NCBI GenBank assembly: GCA_027382625.1
Contig: JAJKFJ010021016.1
Coordinates: 42,479 to 106,478, forward strand
Source of the DNA: Tetmemena sp. SeJ-2015
Taxonomy: Eukaryota; Ciliophora; Spirotrichea; Sporadotrichida; Oxytrichidae
Reading direction: 5' to 3'
Length of the DNA stretch: 64,000 nt
Shown here in pieces: positions 48,601 to 60,659 of the stretch. The notes beneath the pieces were generated by a model. It saw nothing but the letters and a program-made list of their open reading frames with translations. It did not search any database and was not told the origin of the DNA. Made by a program: the position numbers and the translations under genes. The number at the start of each line of letters is the position of its first letter. Within the stretch, counting starts at the first letter, position 1.

Positions 48601-51600
48601 TTAATTAAAAAAAATACCAACATTTTAAGTCTCTCAGTTTATATCATAATTCATTATCTATTTAGATATTAGCGTGCACAGCTCTTAAAACTCAGCCAGC
48701 AAAATTTGATTAATTTATTCCTTTCCAAAAAAAATTTTTTATAACAAATTTTTTTAAATTGGAAAATTTTTAAATTTAATTTTTTAAATTATTTAAAAAA
48801 AAAAATTAAAATAAAAAAAAATAAAAAGGAAATTTTTCCCTTTAAAATATTGAGTTTTTAAAAATAATAAATCCCATCCTTTTTAAAACCCCTATTTTTT
48901 TAAAAATAAAAATTAAATTATCCTAAATTTGCTTTTTATTTAGTAAATTCACATTTAAATTTAAATTTCAATAAGTTTAACTATTCTAAATTTATAGAGA
49001 AATATATATAAATTAGATTTGAAATTTGGTTATGACAAAGGATTAGTATAATTAAATTTTTTATTTTTATAAATGGATGGCGGCTTACGAGTGGTAGATC
49101 CTTGGAATTATTTATGAGAAATTTGTTCAGACCTAGGTTTTATATAGATAAACTCTCCATTTTTATTTTTGATTGCCTATTTCTAATTTTACTTATCTTA
49201 TTTTAAAAATCTTGCTATTATGAGTATTTCTGAATTAATAAATGTAATGATATTTTATTTGCGAGAAGCTCATTAACTCGAATGTTGCTGTCTAGGTTTA
49301 AGAACTTTGCATGCTTTTTGAATTTATTTGTGATTTTGAATAATAAATATTATTTGAGACAAATAACTTAAGTTTGGCTTTTATTTAATTAAAAAAATTT
49401 AACTGTGAAGATTTTTCCAGTATGTTATTTATATTCGAATGCACTAATTGAATAATTAATTTAAATTTTTATGAACCTCTCAAGATAATTTGTAAGTTAT
49501 TTTTTCCTGAAGAATCAATGGACATGCAAGGCATACTGAGAGGGTCAATACCAAATGGACTTAACAACTTCGACCCCAAGTCTGCAGTTAGCTCAACCTT
49601 CTTTTTGGATGGAGAAAATAATACAAGCGGTTTTAAATTATTTTGGGCAATTTTGTTAGAGAGGAGGTACTGATGTTGGACTCAAATTAGGCACAAGCAT
49701 GGACTTTTAGCCGTCAGTCGGACGACCATCTATAGATGAATAAAGATAATAAGCAAATAGTGAGCTCCCATAAGTGGATATGGTTATCTATGACAATCAG
49801 GCTTTAGGAATTGACCTACAAAATGCAACTTTTGGCTCCAATCATAAATTATTCAAGTTATTTTCAGAAGTTTAAATGAAGTTAAAGATAATATTATAGG
49901 CATTTGGAATCATTTATAATCTTAAATTAAATTATAAGGCTTGGTTTTTGAATTAGGTTTATAAAAATTTGATTAATTACAGACTAAAAGTTTAAATATT
50001 TTAAGAGGATATCGACCTGAGAAATGATCTCCAAGAGTTTATCGCTATTTATGGATTTGTTAAAAATATTTCTTGGAAGAGGCAATAGATAAAATTCTTC
50101 TCAATACAAAATCCCAAGCAGATTATGATAAAAAAAGAAAGAAAAATAAGTAGTCCGAAATGGAGGATAAAAGATATTTATCATTCTTTTTTAGAATTGT
50201 TAGTTTCAATATCTCGCAAAAACAAATTAAAACTGCAATGAAACATTATTTAAGAATAAACTTTATTATCTTCTTTTAACTGAGTTCAACAATTGCAAGT
50301 ATGATTAAAAGAACAACGCTACTCAATTTATTTTAAACTTTAAAACTAGTGTCCAGTAATCTTGTTGCCTTTTAAGTGTAAAAATACATAATTAGTTTAG
50401 AAACAGAATAAATTAAACTATCTGTTCTCAAAAATTATTTATCTTACTATTTAAACAATATAATGCGAATATATCTTCTTTGATATACAAATGATAACTT
50501 ATTTTTTAAACTAAATATTGAACACGAGTGAAGCCAGTAGTATTTCATTATATTATTTTTGCCAAAGAATTACAGTCCTATTAAGTATAAAATTAGCCAA
50601 CTTAGATTCGACCAAAAGAGCAAAAGATCCATAATATTTTATCCCCCCTCTTCTCTTTAATAGAATAATGAGGAAGAGAATTCAGCTGGCTACCAAAACA
50701 ATATTCTAGCTTAAAGTTATTTTATATTTCAAGCTGATTTAATACAGAGTCCTGCAAATATTAAATTACTAAATTAACATGCTTTCTTATATTGATGGCT
50801 ACAATAATCCAGATAAGAACTAATTTAACGAGGAAATTAATAATCCAAGAAACTAGCAGAATGCTCCTTTGAATGATTACTAAGTAGCGAAATCCCCGAG
50901 GAGAGAATCCCCAACAACCAGCAATCACTCTGGGGCACCAACTCAAAAGAAGAATTAGCCTGCACCACTGCCCAATCAAAAGTAGCAAAGTCTTTTCAGA
51001 AATTCTGATGGGAAAATTATCGTAGGCTAAAATAACCATATCGCACTAGTCTTTAATGATAAGATTGAATTCGAAAAGTAGTTAGACTTGGGATCAGAAC
51101 TGATTTCCAACATTCTCTATGAGGACATATTTACATATTTTGTAATTAAGATTATATCTAAATTGCTTTAAATTATTTGTGTGTGGTCTATCAGGAAACG
51201 AAGTCAAGTTCTTGCACAGATTTTTCTTTAAATATAAATTTAGCACGAGACTTAGCTTACAGAAGTCGCACCAGGAATCAGAACCAGGGCTCCAGTTCAA
51301 AAGTTAGAGATAATATCAGGTACTTCAGGCGATTTCATCCTACTCTATTATTTTAGTAGATACAATTTAGGTTGCTACTGTGTGAGAAAAAATGTTCAAA
51401 ATTATATTTATTTAATTAATTATTGAAGAAGCAAGGATGGATAGAAATTTTGGATTTATAGTCGAAGTCAATAGTTGCTGCTTATCAGCACTCTTGCAAA
51501 TATGATATTCAAGACGCTATCAAGATTTAAAATAGAAATCAAACGAATGGCTATTTCAAGAATTGTGAGAATAAGAAATAACTATTATATTTCTCAATTT

Positions 51601-52163
51601 GAGCAATAGTGCGAAGTAGCATTAGCATTTGCTCACATAGTAGGAGGCAGTTTTACCAAGGGACAACTATGTTTTGTCAGAATTCACACTGATAGGCAGT
51701 TTACAATCTATAATATTTTATTAAATTGAACAATTGATGAGCTAGAGGTCGAAGAAATCACGAAAGGACAGCCTGTGTTCTGCATTCAGCAAGTATCTGC
51801 AAACCTATTCATATTCTGCGTGATTGATGTGTCGTTCAAGGTTTTCAATCGACTAACTAAGAAGATTACAGAGATTAAAAACCCTTCATAGAGTATCAAC
51901 TACAACAGCATGCAAAAAATCCTCAACTTTGGACAGGATTGCCCTCTTCTCATCTACAAAGAGTTTTTTTTAAATATAAAAATTGCAACAAAGACTCTAG
52001 ATCCATTGGAATTATTAACTGCAAAACTTTAAAGGCAGAGACAATTATCGAAGTCTCTTATAAAAGATGCGGCAACCTATTTTCGATGGAGCAGTATTTA
52101 GACTCGAAAGATGTTATAAATGTCCTCACATTTAATAAATAATTATTATAATCAAATTTATGA
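45640..52163 (+). CDS. Family gene D (divergent member), many interruptions
   Basis: Coding pieces on + in the Gln code: MKSNPIDMGLNGTQRIMRLS (ATG near 45642), then a helical Gln-rich part (LFRLMLTNQRFFQVIGKIKA), then a MITE at 46154-47073. After it come DSARGQRPLEISTYQHQQRF, SKEISIHLGDLGKTLKESVE (47500), MDMQGILRGSIPNGLNNFDP (49515), DLRNDLQEFIAIYGFVKN (50010), LSYIDGYNNPDKNQFNEEIN (50785), FAHIVGGSFTKGQLCFVRIH and FNRLTKKITEIKNPSQSINY, ending after SYKRCGNLFSMEQYL at TGA 52163. The C-terminal part aligns with A-C (KRCGN, LLIYKE). Long AT-rich gaps between pieces are presumably large IESs. Its start and the exact joins are not worked out. Confidence 0.5.
46154..47073. mobile_element. MITE copy 1 (0.9 kb, degraded)
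   Basis: The left end GGGGG..GACGGAAGTGCAC and right end are inverted repeats of roughly 170 bp sharing AAATTTCATGATTTCA. Full-length similarity to 57348-58175 is clear, but this copy is filled with extended runs of A, T, G and C where copy 2 has mixed sequence. No coding capacity was seen; the open frames here are run artefacts. It lies between coding pieces of gene D. Confidence 0.7.
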
Positions 52164-52169
52164 TAAGCC

Positions 52170-52730
52170 TGATATATTAAAATAAAAGACTTAAGGAGTA
52201 ATTATAATTTGTAGGTCTATTTATTTATTTTTTATTGCTGTTTGATGGCACAAAAGAAAGAGCAATTAAAAATTACGAATTATAGATAAAAAATTGAGTC
52301 ACAATATTTTACTTGCGATTCGAATCTTCTAGAAATTTGTTTTAATAACATTCTTTTCTTTAAATTTTTGAACTCTTTTTTTGGATTGACAAAGTTAAAC
52401 TCACCAAATATTATTAAAATTTATTTGTTAAAAATTGCCATCTTGCGTATTCAATAAAGCTTAAAAATGGTGAATTTAAATAAATATAATATTCAAGTGT
52501 CTATAAAATTGGTTTCAGATTAATATTGGAGGTCCAAAAAGCCCTTATTCTCTTTTTAATGTTTACATTTATATTTTTTTAATCGCGTAACTATACTTTA
52601 AAAGTATAGTCAAACCTTAAATTTAAATACAAAAGTCTTTTAAATTATTAGAATTATAAAATGATTTCCTTGAAACAGTGAATATTTTTTTACATTTTTC
52701 AAGCTTACTTGACAATCAAAATGACATCTA
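52170..52730. other. AT-rich spacer
   Basis: Nothing recognised before the inverted-repeat element begins. Confidence 0.45.
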
Positions 52731-52731
52731 A

Positions 52732-53186
52732 TATTGTAGTATCAGAATTGATTTAGCGAAATTTTTTTTTAATACAAGCTCTTAGACTGGCAGTTGACCC
52801 TTCTTGACCGGCCTTCCTAATGTGGCTGCTCGAATTCGTGGCAGTTGACATTCCGGGTTTCAAATCTCTGTGCACTATATTTAATTCTAACCGACATCCA
52901 ATTAAAACCCCGTTATAATTAAATCAGCCACCCACCAGATTTAAACTTTGGAGCAATGGAATAATGGATTAATGGAATAATTGGCTGATCTGTTCTGACG
53001 GAATACCGGAGTAATGGAATTAACGCCTGATGGAAGAAATGAGTAGAATTCGTAGACATTAGACTTGGAATGCGGAGACATAGAGAGACTGGCTGAATTA
53101 ATCAAAGACTGGAAATTATTCCATTATTCCATTATTCCGGGAGAAATGAAATGAGATTAATGTGGAGGGGACTCCATTTAATTTAA
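52732..53186 (+). repeat. Left terminal inverted repeat with iteron-like words
   Basis: The reverse complement occurs at 54675-55131. It contains GGAATAATGGATTAATGGAA and further ATTCCATT words in both directions, a pattern typical of Rep binding sites. Confidence 0.8.
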
Positions 53187-53245
53187 CATTTAAAAATTAC
53201 TTATTGCCTTAATTTGCATTAGAGTTTAGATTACCATACTTATTT

Positions 53246-54562
53246 TCAAGATAGCTGGTCTTCATCCGCTTCTGTCATATCTTCTGTATTCGTGTCTGCA
53301 TTATCATCTTTATCTTTATCCTATTTCTCATAGAGGAGTCCATCTTGAATCAATCTCTCCTCAAAATACTCTGCCAACTCGTCTGGTCCGAAAGGGAATT
53401 CCTTCTCATAATATTCTTCGCACCGAAGCATTTCAATGAACTTCACCCTCGCCATGAATGCTCCTCTGTCTAATTCGTCCATCTTCTACAGCGGCGTCTT
53501 ATTGGAGGTCACCAGAACTGAGCAATTCAAGTACCTCTTGTCCGCATCTCCGTGTTTCACATTTACCACAAAGCCTTCCCCTCCAAGAATCTCTTCATCT
53601 TCGCAATACCTTTGTGGCTAAAGAAAACGGGAGAGTTCACCTCATCCAAGATTACCAGAGTCGGAGGCAGGCCTGACTTTCTCTGATCAAGGTAAAGTTA
53701 TCACCAACTTCTTCCAATTCCTCCGACGGGAAGATCTTCGCCATCAGTCCTGCCAAAGTGCTTTTTAACCAGTGCCGTTTTATCCATGCAGCCACACACA
53801 CTTCATTTTGGGACTATTCTGCTTGACTATGACCTAATAGAGTGCGTCCAGCGCCTCCTGCAGCTTGAACTCCTAAATTATCTCTGCAGGAATTGAATTG
53901 CCTTCTTTACTTCTGCCAGATTCTAATCTCATGCTCTCTAGGTAGGAGAGCAGCTCCTCAATGTGAGACAAGTTTAGCTCTGGTATCGCGCCCGCGTTCT
54001 TGTAGAATTTGAACAAAGTCTCCAGCTTTCCTTCCGATCAATGAGCATCTCACACATGACCGTGTCATCCTGATTCTAATTGAAGAGATCCTGGAAGCTC
54101 TGTACCTTGCCTGACCTAATGAGCTTTATCACCGACTAGACGACTGGATCTCCCTCCTTCATTTTTAAACCCTTTTTTTTAATCTTCCGGAATTGCTTTA
54201 TTCAAGAGAACTGATTTTGAGGGCCTCCGCAAAGCCTGGATGTTTCCGGTGAAGTTTCTGACAGGCTTGTTGAATTTAAGGGCTTGAGATAGACTACATC
54301 TTCTGATAGGCTTTGATTCCAGGCCCGCTTCATCCAAATACTACTTTCCAACGTAATTGGGGTGAGTGAAATACTGTTTTCTGCGGCCAAACGAATTCTC
54401 TTTGAGCAAGATTGGGCCCTATACTGCATCTAATCCTTCTGGGTCTCTAGGGCGGATAACCCGCTCAATGTCGAGAAATTTTTTCTTAAAGGGCCCGCTC
54501 CACCCCGGAAACATCATCAGCGAAAGAGTAACGGCTAGAGACATGAAAAACGCTTTCCTCAT
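53246..54562 (-). pseudogene. SF3 (Rep-type) helicase, frameshifted
   Basis: The minus strand starts near ATG 54562, and successive frames hold an N-terminal region without clear HUH motifs. A helical linker follows, then Walker A (LHGQNGTG, followed after a small indel by KSTLAGLMAK), Walker B (TLVILDE) and motif C (SVLVTSN), then an Arg-containing segment (GAFMARVKFIEM) and an acidic tail ending at TGA 53246. The spacing of A, B and C and the TSN motif fit superfamily-3 helicases of parvovirus, CRESS and related replicons. TAA/TAG serve as Gln inside it. At least four frame changes make this copy inactive unless they are sequencing errors. Substrate and origin are unknown; the nearest family cannot be judged by eye. 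Confidence 0.65.
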
Positions 54563-54674
54563 ATGCGAGCTGCGGCGGTCCCCGCTTTAAGAGTTACCAG
54601 ATTCCATTACGATTAATTATATTAACTAAATTGCAGGGTATTTTTAAAAGATAACCTCAATATTTAAACTTAAC

Positions 54675-55131
54675 TTAAATTAAATGGAGTCCCCTCCACA
54701 TTAATCTCATTTCATTTCTCCCGGAATAATGGAATAATGGAATAATTTCCAGTCCCTTTTATTAATTCAGCCCGTCTCTCTATGTCTCCGCATTCCAAGT
54801 CTAATGTCTACGAATTCTACTCATTTCTTCCATCAGGCGTTAATTCCATTACTCCGGTATTCCGTCAGAACAGATCAGCCAATTATTCCATTAATCCATT
54901 ATTCCATTGCTCCAAAGTTTAAATCTGGTGGGTGGCTGATTTAATTATAACGGGGTTTTAATTGGATGTCGGTTAGAATTAAATATAGTGCACAGAGATT
55001 TGAAACCCGGAATGTCAACTGCCACGAATTCGAGCAGCCACAGCAGGAAGGCCGGTCAAGAAGGGTCAACTGCCAGTCTAAGAGCTTGTATTAAAATAAA
55101 ATTTCGCTAAATCAATTCTGATACTACAATA
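54675..55131 (-). repeat. Right terminal inverted repeat
   Basis: Mirror of 52732-53186, ending CTACAATA. Differences from the left arm are few single-base changes and short indels. Confidence 0.8.
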
Positions 55132-55139
55132 CTTCTAAC

Positions 55140-56500
55140 CTCTTTATGAGATCATATTCCCTAAAATTTGAACCCTTAGAGCAAACTGCCTAGCCTCCAC
55201 TCAAGTAGCAGTTTGTTTTCGATTATTCTTCTGCAATATTGTATATTTAACTTAGCTATATATATATATATATATCCTTATTTGGTGAGGTTTGAACCTC
55301 ATCCAATAATATATCTTAATTATTGGCTTTAAAAGCTTTTAAAATTTAAAATTCAACTGCTTTTATTGCAATCCTGATTTTTCTCACATCTAACCAGTGT
55401 AATCTTTTTAGTCTAAACTCAATCATTGAATTTTGTTAACTTATTGATTATATAGCTAAGACCTTTAAATATTACGAGCTCAATCTGAATTATTATTAAA
55501 ATGGATAATATCCGCAGAGAGTGACAGTTCAATTTCACCATAGATATAAAATACAATAATTAACCGTTGCACTTTTGATTATAACTCATTCATTAAACAA
55601 AATCTTATATAATCGCATTTTTTAAAGAAAGAATTTAATTATAATTTTAAAATATAAAACTCTAATTTCAATAAATTAAAAATAATTCGCCATTCTTGAT
55701 AGTTTATGACTTTTATTATAATGTGAGGTAAACTCCCGCCCCCTCCTCCCCTTTTTATTAATATAATAAAGCTTAGATTATATAAATTTTACACTAGTGT
55801 TTAGAGAATAAATTTTTAGATAATTTTGTTGCCAATCATTATTAAAATTAAGCACATGTAATATGGACTGCAATTTTCACATATTAAATTTGTTAAATAG
55901 AGATTTGTTTGCTAAAATTTTATTACATAAATAAGAATCTATTTTTCTAATCATCAGATATAAAAGTATCAAAAATATATTTTATATAAATAATAAATAT
56001 ATTTCAATTTCTCATGAATTTTTACTTATAAGATTAATATAACAAAATATATAGTATACAGGAAATTTAAATAATTTCATACTCCAAAAATATTTGCATA
56101 TTTAGTTATTATTTTGTTAGAATATAAGATTTATTTTTGAATTGACAGTGCTAAATACTTAAATTAAAATAAAATTATCTATTTTAGAAATCATTTTTAT
56201 AAAATTGGCAATCTTCACTATCTCGAAGCTTTTAAGGCTAAACCAATTTTAGAAAGTAAAAATAAATTAAAAGGGAAATAAAAATTATATATAAGATTAA
56301 ACAGCATTAAACCGAAATTAAATATTCTTTCTTTAATATTTGCTCTTGTTGTTATTTGATAATATTTATGCTTTGTTTAATAAAAGCAAGATATTCAATT
56401 TAAATAGCATTTAAATAAACTTTTAAATTACATGATCGACAGGAAAATATAAGTTATTGGTCTAAAATTAATAAGTATTTAATATTTAGGAATAAAGAAG
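55140..56500. other. AT-rich stretch with (TA)n near 55257
   Basis: A (TA)10-like run lies at about 55256-55276. No gene was recognised. Confidence 0.45.
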
Positions 56501-56505
56501 GCAAA

Positions 56506-57060
56506 ATGAATAGAAACTTACCCCTCATTAACTTCAGCGATGGACCTAAAATTATATAGGAAGGAGTGACTGTGAAAATAATCCAAAAGTAGAACTTCGA
56601 ATAGTTCTTGTAGTGGGTAACTGATAGAAACGAAGATCTGACTTAATTATAGGTAAAATATTATTAAGCTTTAAAAATAAAAATGTTTCTTATTTGAGTC
56701 AACAAGTGTTTGATAGTTTAATTTAATTAATGATTTCATTAACAAAATTAACAAAGAACTAAGAAAAAATTATACAATTTAGCTCAGAGACTTGAACCAT
56801 TCTGATAGTAAGATGAACCAAATTAACTTTAAACATTTTACAATAATAATGATTAATACTTTCGAGTTTAGCTTATATTTAAGTATAATTAAAATGCATT
56901 CATAGGCTAAAAATAAGACTTTAAAAATTACGATATTTAGGATAAGAGGACTTTCAGAGCTTATAGTTTTTAGTATTGATTAGTGATTCATGATGGCAAC
57001 ATTTCCTATAGTGAAAGTGATATCTTAAGCGCAGATGTGAATGAAAGTCTAAAGAGAAGT
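56506..57060 (+). CDS. Coding pieces, function unknown
   Basis: ATG 56506 opens MNRNLPLINFSDGPKIIQEG and continues FEQFLQWVTDRNEDLTQLQ to a GTAAAA donor near 56653. A second piece near 56926-57057 reads NYDIQDKRTFRAYSFQY, an in-frame TGA, then LVIHDGNISYSESDILSADV. The region between holds no clear frame. It probably belongs to a gene continuing rightward, broken by introns or IESs. No family was recognised. The TGA could be an error, a true stop, or the mark of a wrong join. Confidence 0.4.
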
Positions 57061-57347
57061 TTTTTATTTATAGTAGTTCTAAAAATGTTTATATAATCTA
57101 AAATCTAATTTTAAGCTTGATATAAGAGAATTAATAATTGCTTGTCGTTTTATAGAACTTGTAAGTAATTTGCATTTACAAAAAAATAAATTACTATTTC
57201 TAAAAATTCTTTAATATAATTACTAATTATAATGGTGCTGCATTATTTAAATTTGAGATGTTTTAAATTCCATAAAAGTTTGTATTTTATTTTAGTTTAT
57301 GACTTAATATTTTTGCGAACTATTTACTTCTGCAAATCTATTTTATT

Positions 57348-58175
57348 GAAATTTCTGGGGGGGGACGGAAGTGCACCTCCCCCTTTTTATGGTCGAAATC
57401 GCCCAAGAATCTTCCAATAAGGCCGAAATCTGCCAAAAATGCCAAAAAATTAAGAGTTTTTGGCCTTCGAAATTTCCTTAAGGGTCAAATTTCATGATTC
57501 ATTTTTTCCAGAAATTATCTATTTTTTTGTTATTAAGACTTATTTTGATGAACACTTTCTTGTTTTTGGGACGTCATTACCTTTTAATGACTGAATAACT
57601 TTTGAACTTCTATATATTCTTCTTCAAAATAGTGAGCCTAAGACATGATTATCTAAAATAGGTGTGAGAAGTTCGGCAATTAATTTCCAAGAAGTTTAAA
57701 TGTTATTGTCAAAATAGTAAATAAAGCATGCTATCTTTTATAAAAAAGTATCAATGAGCCCTTCTTTTTGTGAAAGCAAGAGTAAAAGACTAAATACTGC
57801 AATAGATTAAATTATCTTGACTTTAAACTTAACTTGACATATTCTTCTTAAGTAAGTAAATCGAGGAAAGATATATCTTAGTTGGAGAACACATCGAATA
57901 ACTGCAATATTTATAAATACTGATATCCCTTTAGCGTAAATTTGCCCTAAAATATTTTAAAACTTTTATTTTAATGGTAAATTTGGCTTGAAACATATTT
58001 TGAGTGAATTTTTGGAAAAATTGAAATCATGAAATTTGACCCTCTTTGAAATTTCGAGGCCAAGGACTCTTTATTATTTTTTGGCATTTTGGGTCCGTTT
58101 CGGCCTAAATGAACGATTTTTGTTCGATTTTGACCATAAAAAGGGGGAGGTACACTTCTGTCCCCCCGAAATTTC
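57348..58175. mobile_element. MITE copy 2 (0.83 kb)
   Basis: Inverted ends: GAAATTTCTGGGGGGGGACGG at the left and the mirrored GTCCCCCCGAAATTTC at the right, each continuing about 170 bp (CTCCCCCTTTTTATGGTC; AAATTTCATGATT). No coding region. Homologous along its whole length to 46154-47073. Non-autonomous; no matching transposase ends were identified in the window. Confidence 0.75.
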
Positions 58176-58629
58176 TTCTGATTTTTTTTTCTTTACTGAT
58201 GGATTTCACTCTATTTTTTAATTAAAAGCAAATGCTTATAACTTAGATTTTCTTACATGGATCTTCAAAATGTTTTCGATTATCTATTCTATCTTAAAAT
58301 TAGTTTTAAGATTAATAAAAATTCATAAAATTTCAGAAAGAAAATTATTTCTTTCAGAACAAGAGAGTTCTTAAATAAATTTGAATTGTTAAAATAACCT
58401 AATCTAAATGGCTATCAAGCTTATAACTAAAATTGCTACTCGAACTAACCTCACTTTATATTTTCAAGTTATTTTTTAATAAAAATATTTTATGAAATTT
58501 TTTTTCCTTAGATTTATAAATATTCATTAATTATTGAAAATGTTTTTAACTTTTTAACTAGGATGTTGAAATATGTGAAAATAGACGGAAGAATAAGAAA
58601 TTTCCTGCAATCAAATACTTTTTTAAAGC

Positions 58630-59337
58630 ATGGTTTCAGAAATTTTTAACATCATGGGAAGCTATCTATTCTTTAAAACAGTTCAAGATATAGCTAAAAA
58701 GAAAATAGAATCGCAAGATTCAGGTTCAAATGAGGAGCTTATTAAATAAATTATTGAAATATTAGAATTAGCTTCAAAATTTAGAGACGTTTATTTAATT
58801 CGTTAGGTGTTGATAATTACTCCCCACCTAAAATAAGTATATGAGAATCAAAATTTAAGTAATAAAAAATTGGAGTAATAGAGAGTAGCTTCAAGTAGTT
58901 TAAAATTAAAAATCTGCTTCTCTGATAAATGTCAGAGAATCAGGTTTAGAACCTATCCGTCGACAGATTTTCACCCATCTCCATTTACTGTATTTCCATC
59001 AACGCATTCTTCAAAGTCATCTCCATATCCATCTCCTGATGTCTCCTGCCCTCTGAGGTCTGTCCTCGTCCCCTCACATTAAATATCATCTCCCGGAGTG
59101 GTCCCTTTGTTTAAGCCAGTGACCTCCCTCCTGAGGAGTTCGAACCCCTCTGACGACGAAAGTCACAGTAGTACTGTTATCCCCTCGCTTTCCTATCCTT
59201 TGCACTGTCTAAATGTCAGTTCTCTGACGCCTCTCATAGTAGATACCGGCTCACACAGACACAACGCCTCAAGCGCTCAGGAGGGAGGTCACTGGCTTAA
59301 ACAAAGGGACCACTCCGGGAGAAGATATTTAATGTGA
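58630..59337 (+). CDS. ORF running through a foldback arm, Ser/Pro-rich
   Basis: In the Gln code ATG 58630 opens 235 residues without a TGA. The first 45 (MVSEIFNIMGSYLFFKTVQD, then ESQDSGSNEELIKQIIEILE) look like genuine protein. From 58761 the frame enters the 375-bp left arm of an inverted repeat and becomes Ser/Pro-rich (STDFHPSPFTVFPSTHSSKS), ending LKQRDHSGRRYLM-TGA inside the right arm. Length alone is weak evidence in a code with one stop, so the arm-encoded part may be accidental. Confidence 0.35.
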
Positions 59338-59650
59338 GGGGACGAGGACAGACCTCAGAGGGCAGGAGACATCAGGAGATGGATATGGAGATGACTTTGA
59401 AGAATGCGTTGATGGAAATACAGTAAATGGAGATGGGTGAAAATCTGTCGACGGATAGGTTCTAAACCTGATTCTCTGACATTTATCAGAGAAGCAGATT
59501 TTTAATTTTAAACTACTTGAAGCTACTCTCTATTACTCCAATTTTTTATTACTTAAATTTTGATTCTCATATACTTATTTTAGGTGGGGAGTAATTATCA
59601 ACACCTAACGAATTAAATAAACGTCTCTAAATTTTGAAGCTAATTCTAAT
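58761..59650. mobile_element. Inverted-repeat (foldback) element, 375-bp arms
   Basis: Arms 58761-59135 and 59276-59650 are reverse complements with no mismatch noticed in the stretches compared, around a 140-bp spacer. The arms are G+C-richer toward the spacer (CTCCCGGAGTGGTCCC). Near-perfect arms imply recent origin or repair. No target duplication was found. Confidence 0.85.
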
Positions 59651-59659
59651 TTAGAATTT

Positions 59660-60640
59660 CTAATGTTTATATTTACTGAGAATATTAAATGGGTTTAAAA
59701 CATATTTCTATCCTAATTAAATGAGTTAGCATAAAATGATGATTTTCTATCTTTTGGGAAGTCTTAACAGCAAGAGTTTTCATTAATTAATTTTAAATTA
59801 AAAATGAAAGAATAGTCTTTCGAGGTACTTTAAGATCCATTATAATAATGAGGTACTTTAATATAATTGTTATTTCTAATGAAATAAAACTTTTGAACCC
59901 TATTTGCATGAGAAATTTAGCAGCTCGTGCTTGGTAAGTTAGGCTGCCATATATTAATCTTTGATAAGTCTGGTCTAATATTTTCCTTTCTCTCTTCTCA
60001 TATAAGAAAATTTAGGATTTTAATTAGAGATGATATAAAACAATAAAATAAATAAATAGCTTAGAAAAAGCAGATAATACAGACTCATTTTCTTCCTCAT
60101 TCAAACTTACTATATGCCGCTTTGAGTTTTATGAGTTATTAAATTTGCTGTTATTTTAAATTTTAACTTCCTTTTTTCGGATTTTACAGTTCTTTAATTT
60201 TGTTTTATAATCTTTATTATATTTAATATAAAATATATATGATTTATTATTTTTAGCTGGAGAGAATCCTTAGATACATTTCTATGCTTTATTTTTTATA
60301 CTTGAATAAAAATGAAGGTGAAGACTACTCCTCATAAATATTTCACTTTAAATGCTAGTTTTTAAAATGAATATACTGATTGTCTTCTTAAAATCTTATT
60401 AGAATAACAATTGTAATTTTAATAAAGGATTATATCTATCACTTGATTGTTGGTAGAGAAAATAATAAATTAAGGATTGAATTTATAAAATTACTTTTTA
60501 AGAGAAACTTTTTTTTCTTTCAATATTTTTTTTTAAAATTAAAAAGCCAATAAATTACTAATTGAAAAATTATATAAAATAATTTTTTAATAATTTATTT
60601 TAATTTATTTATCTTTTTCCTAATCAACGATAAGCCTTGA
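59660..60640. other. AT-rich stretch without recognised features
   Basis: No coding or repeat signal that I would defend. Confidence 0.4.
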
Positions 60641-60659
60641 GAGTTTTAGAAACCATCAA

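Larger units (their letters stand above)
52732..55131. mobile_element. 2.4-kb element with 455-bp inverted repeats and a Rep-type helicase
   Basis: Terminal inverted repeats 52732-53186 and 54675-55131 match with few differences (for example one AAT/GCT change near 52822). The ends TTGTAGTATCAG... are flanked by TA, consistent with a TA target. Each repeat contains clusters of the word TGGAATA/ATTCCAT (52957-53035 and 53113-53140, and mirrored), which resemble iterons. One gene on the minus strand fills the middle. The G+C content is higher than the surroundings. Size, long inverted repeats and a single helicase gene resemble small linear replicons more than ordinary cut-and-paste transposons. 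Confidence 0.75.

Noticed and set aside
55256..55276. (TA)n run as a possible origin or attachment site
   Set aside because: A simple repeat in an AT-rich genome with no supporting context.
59130..59160. GAGTTCGAACCCC looking like a tRNA T-arm
   Set aside because: No acceptor, D or anticodon arm can be built around it, and it is part of an open frame within a foldback spacer.
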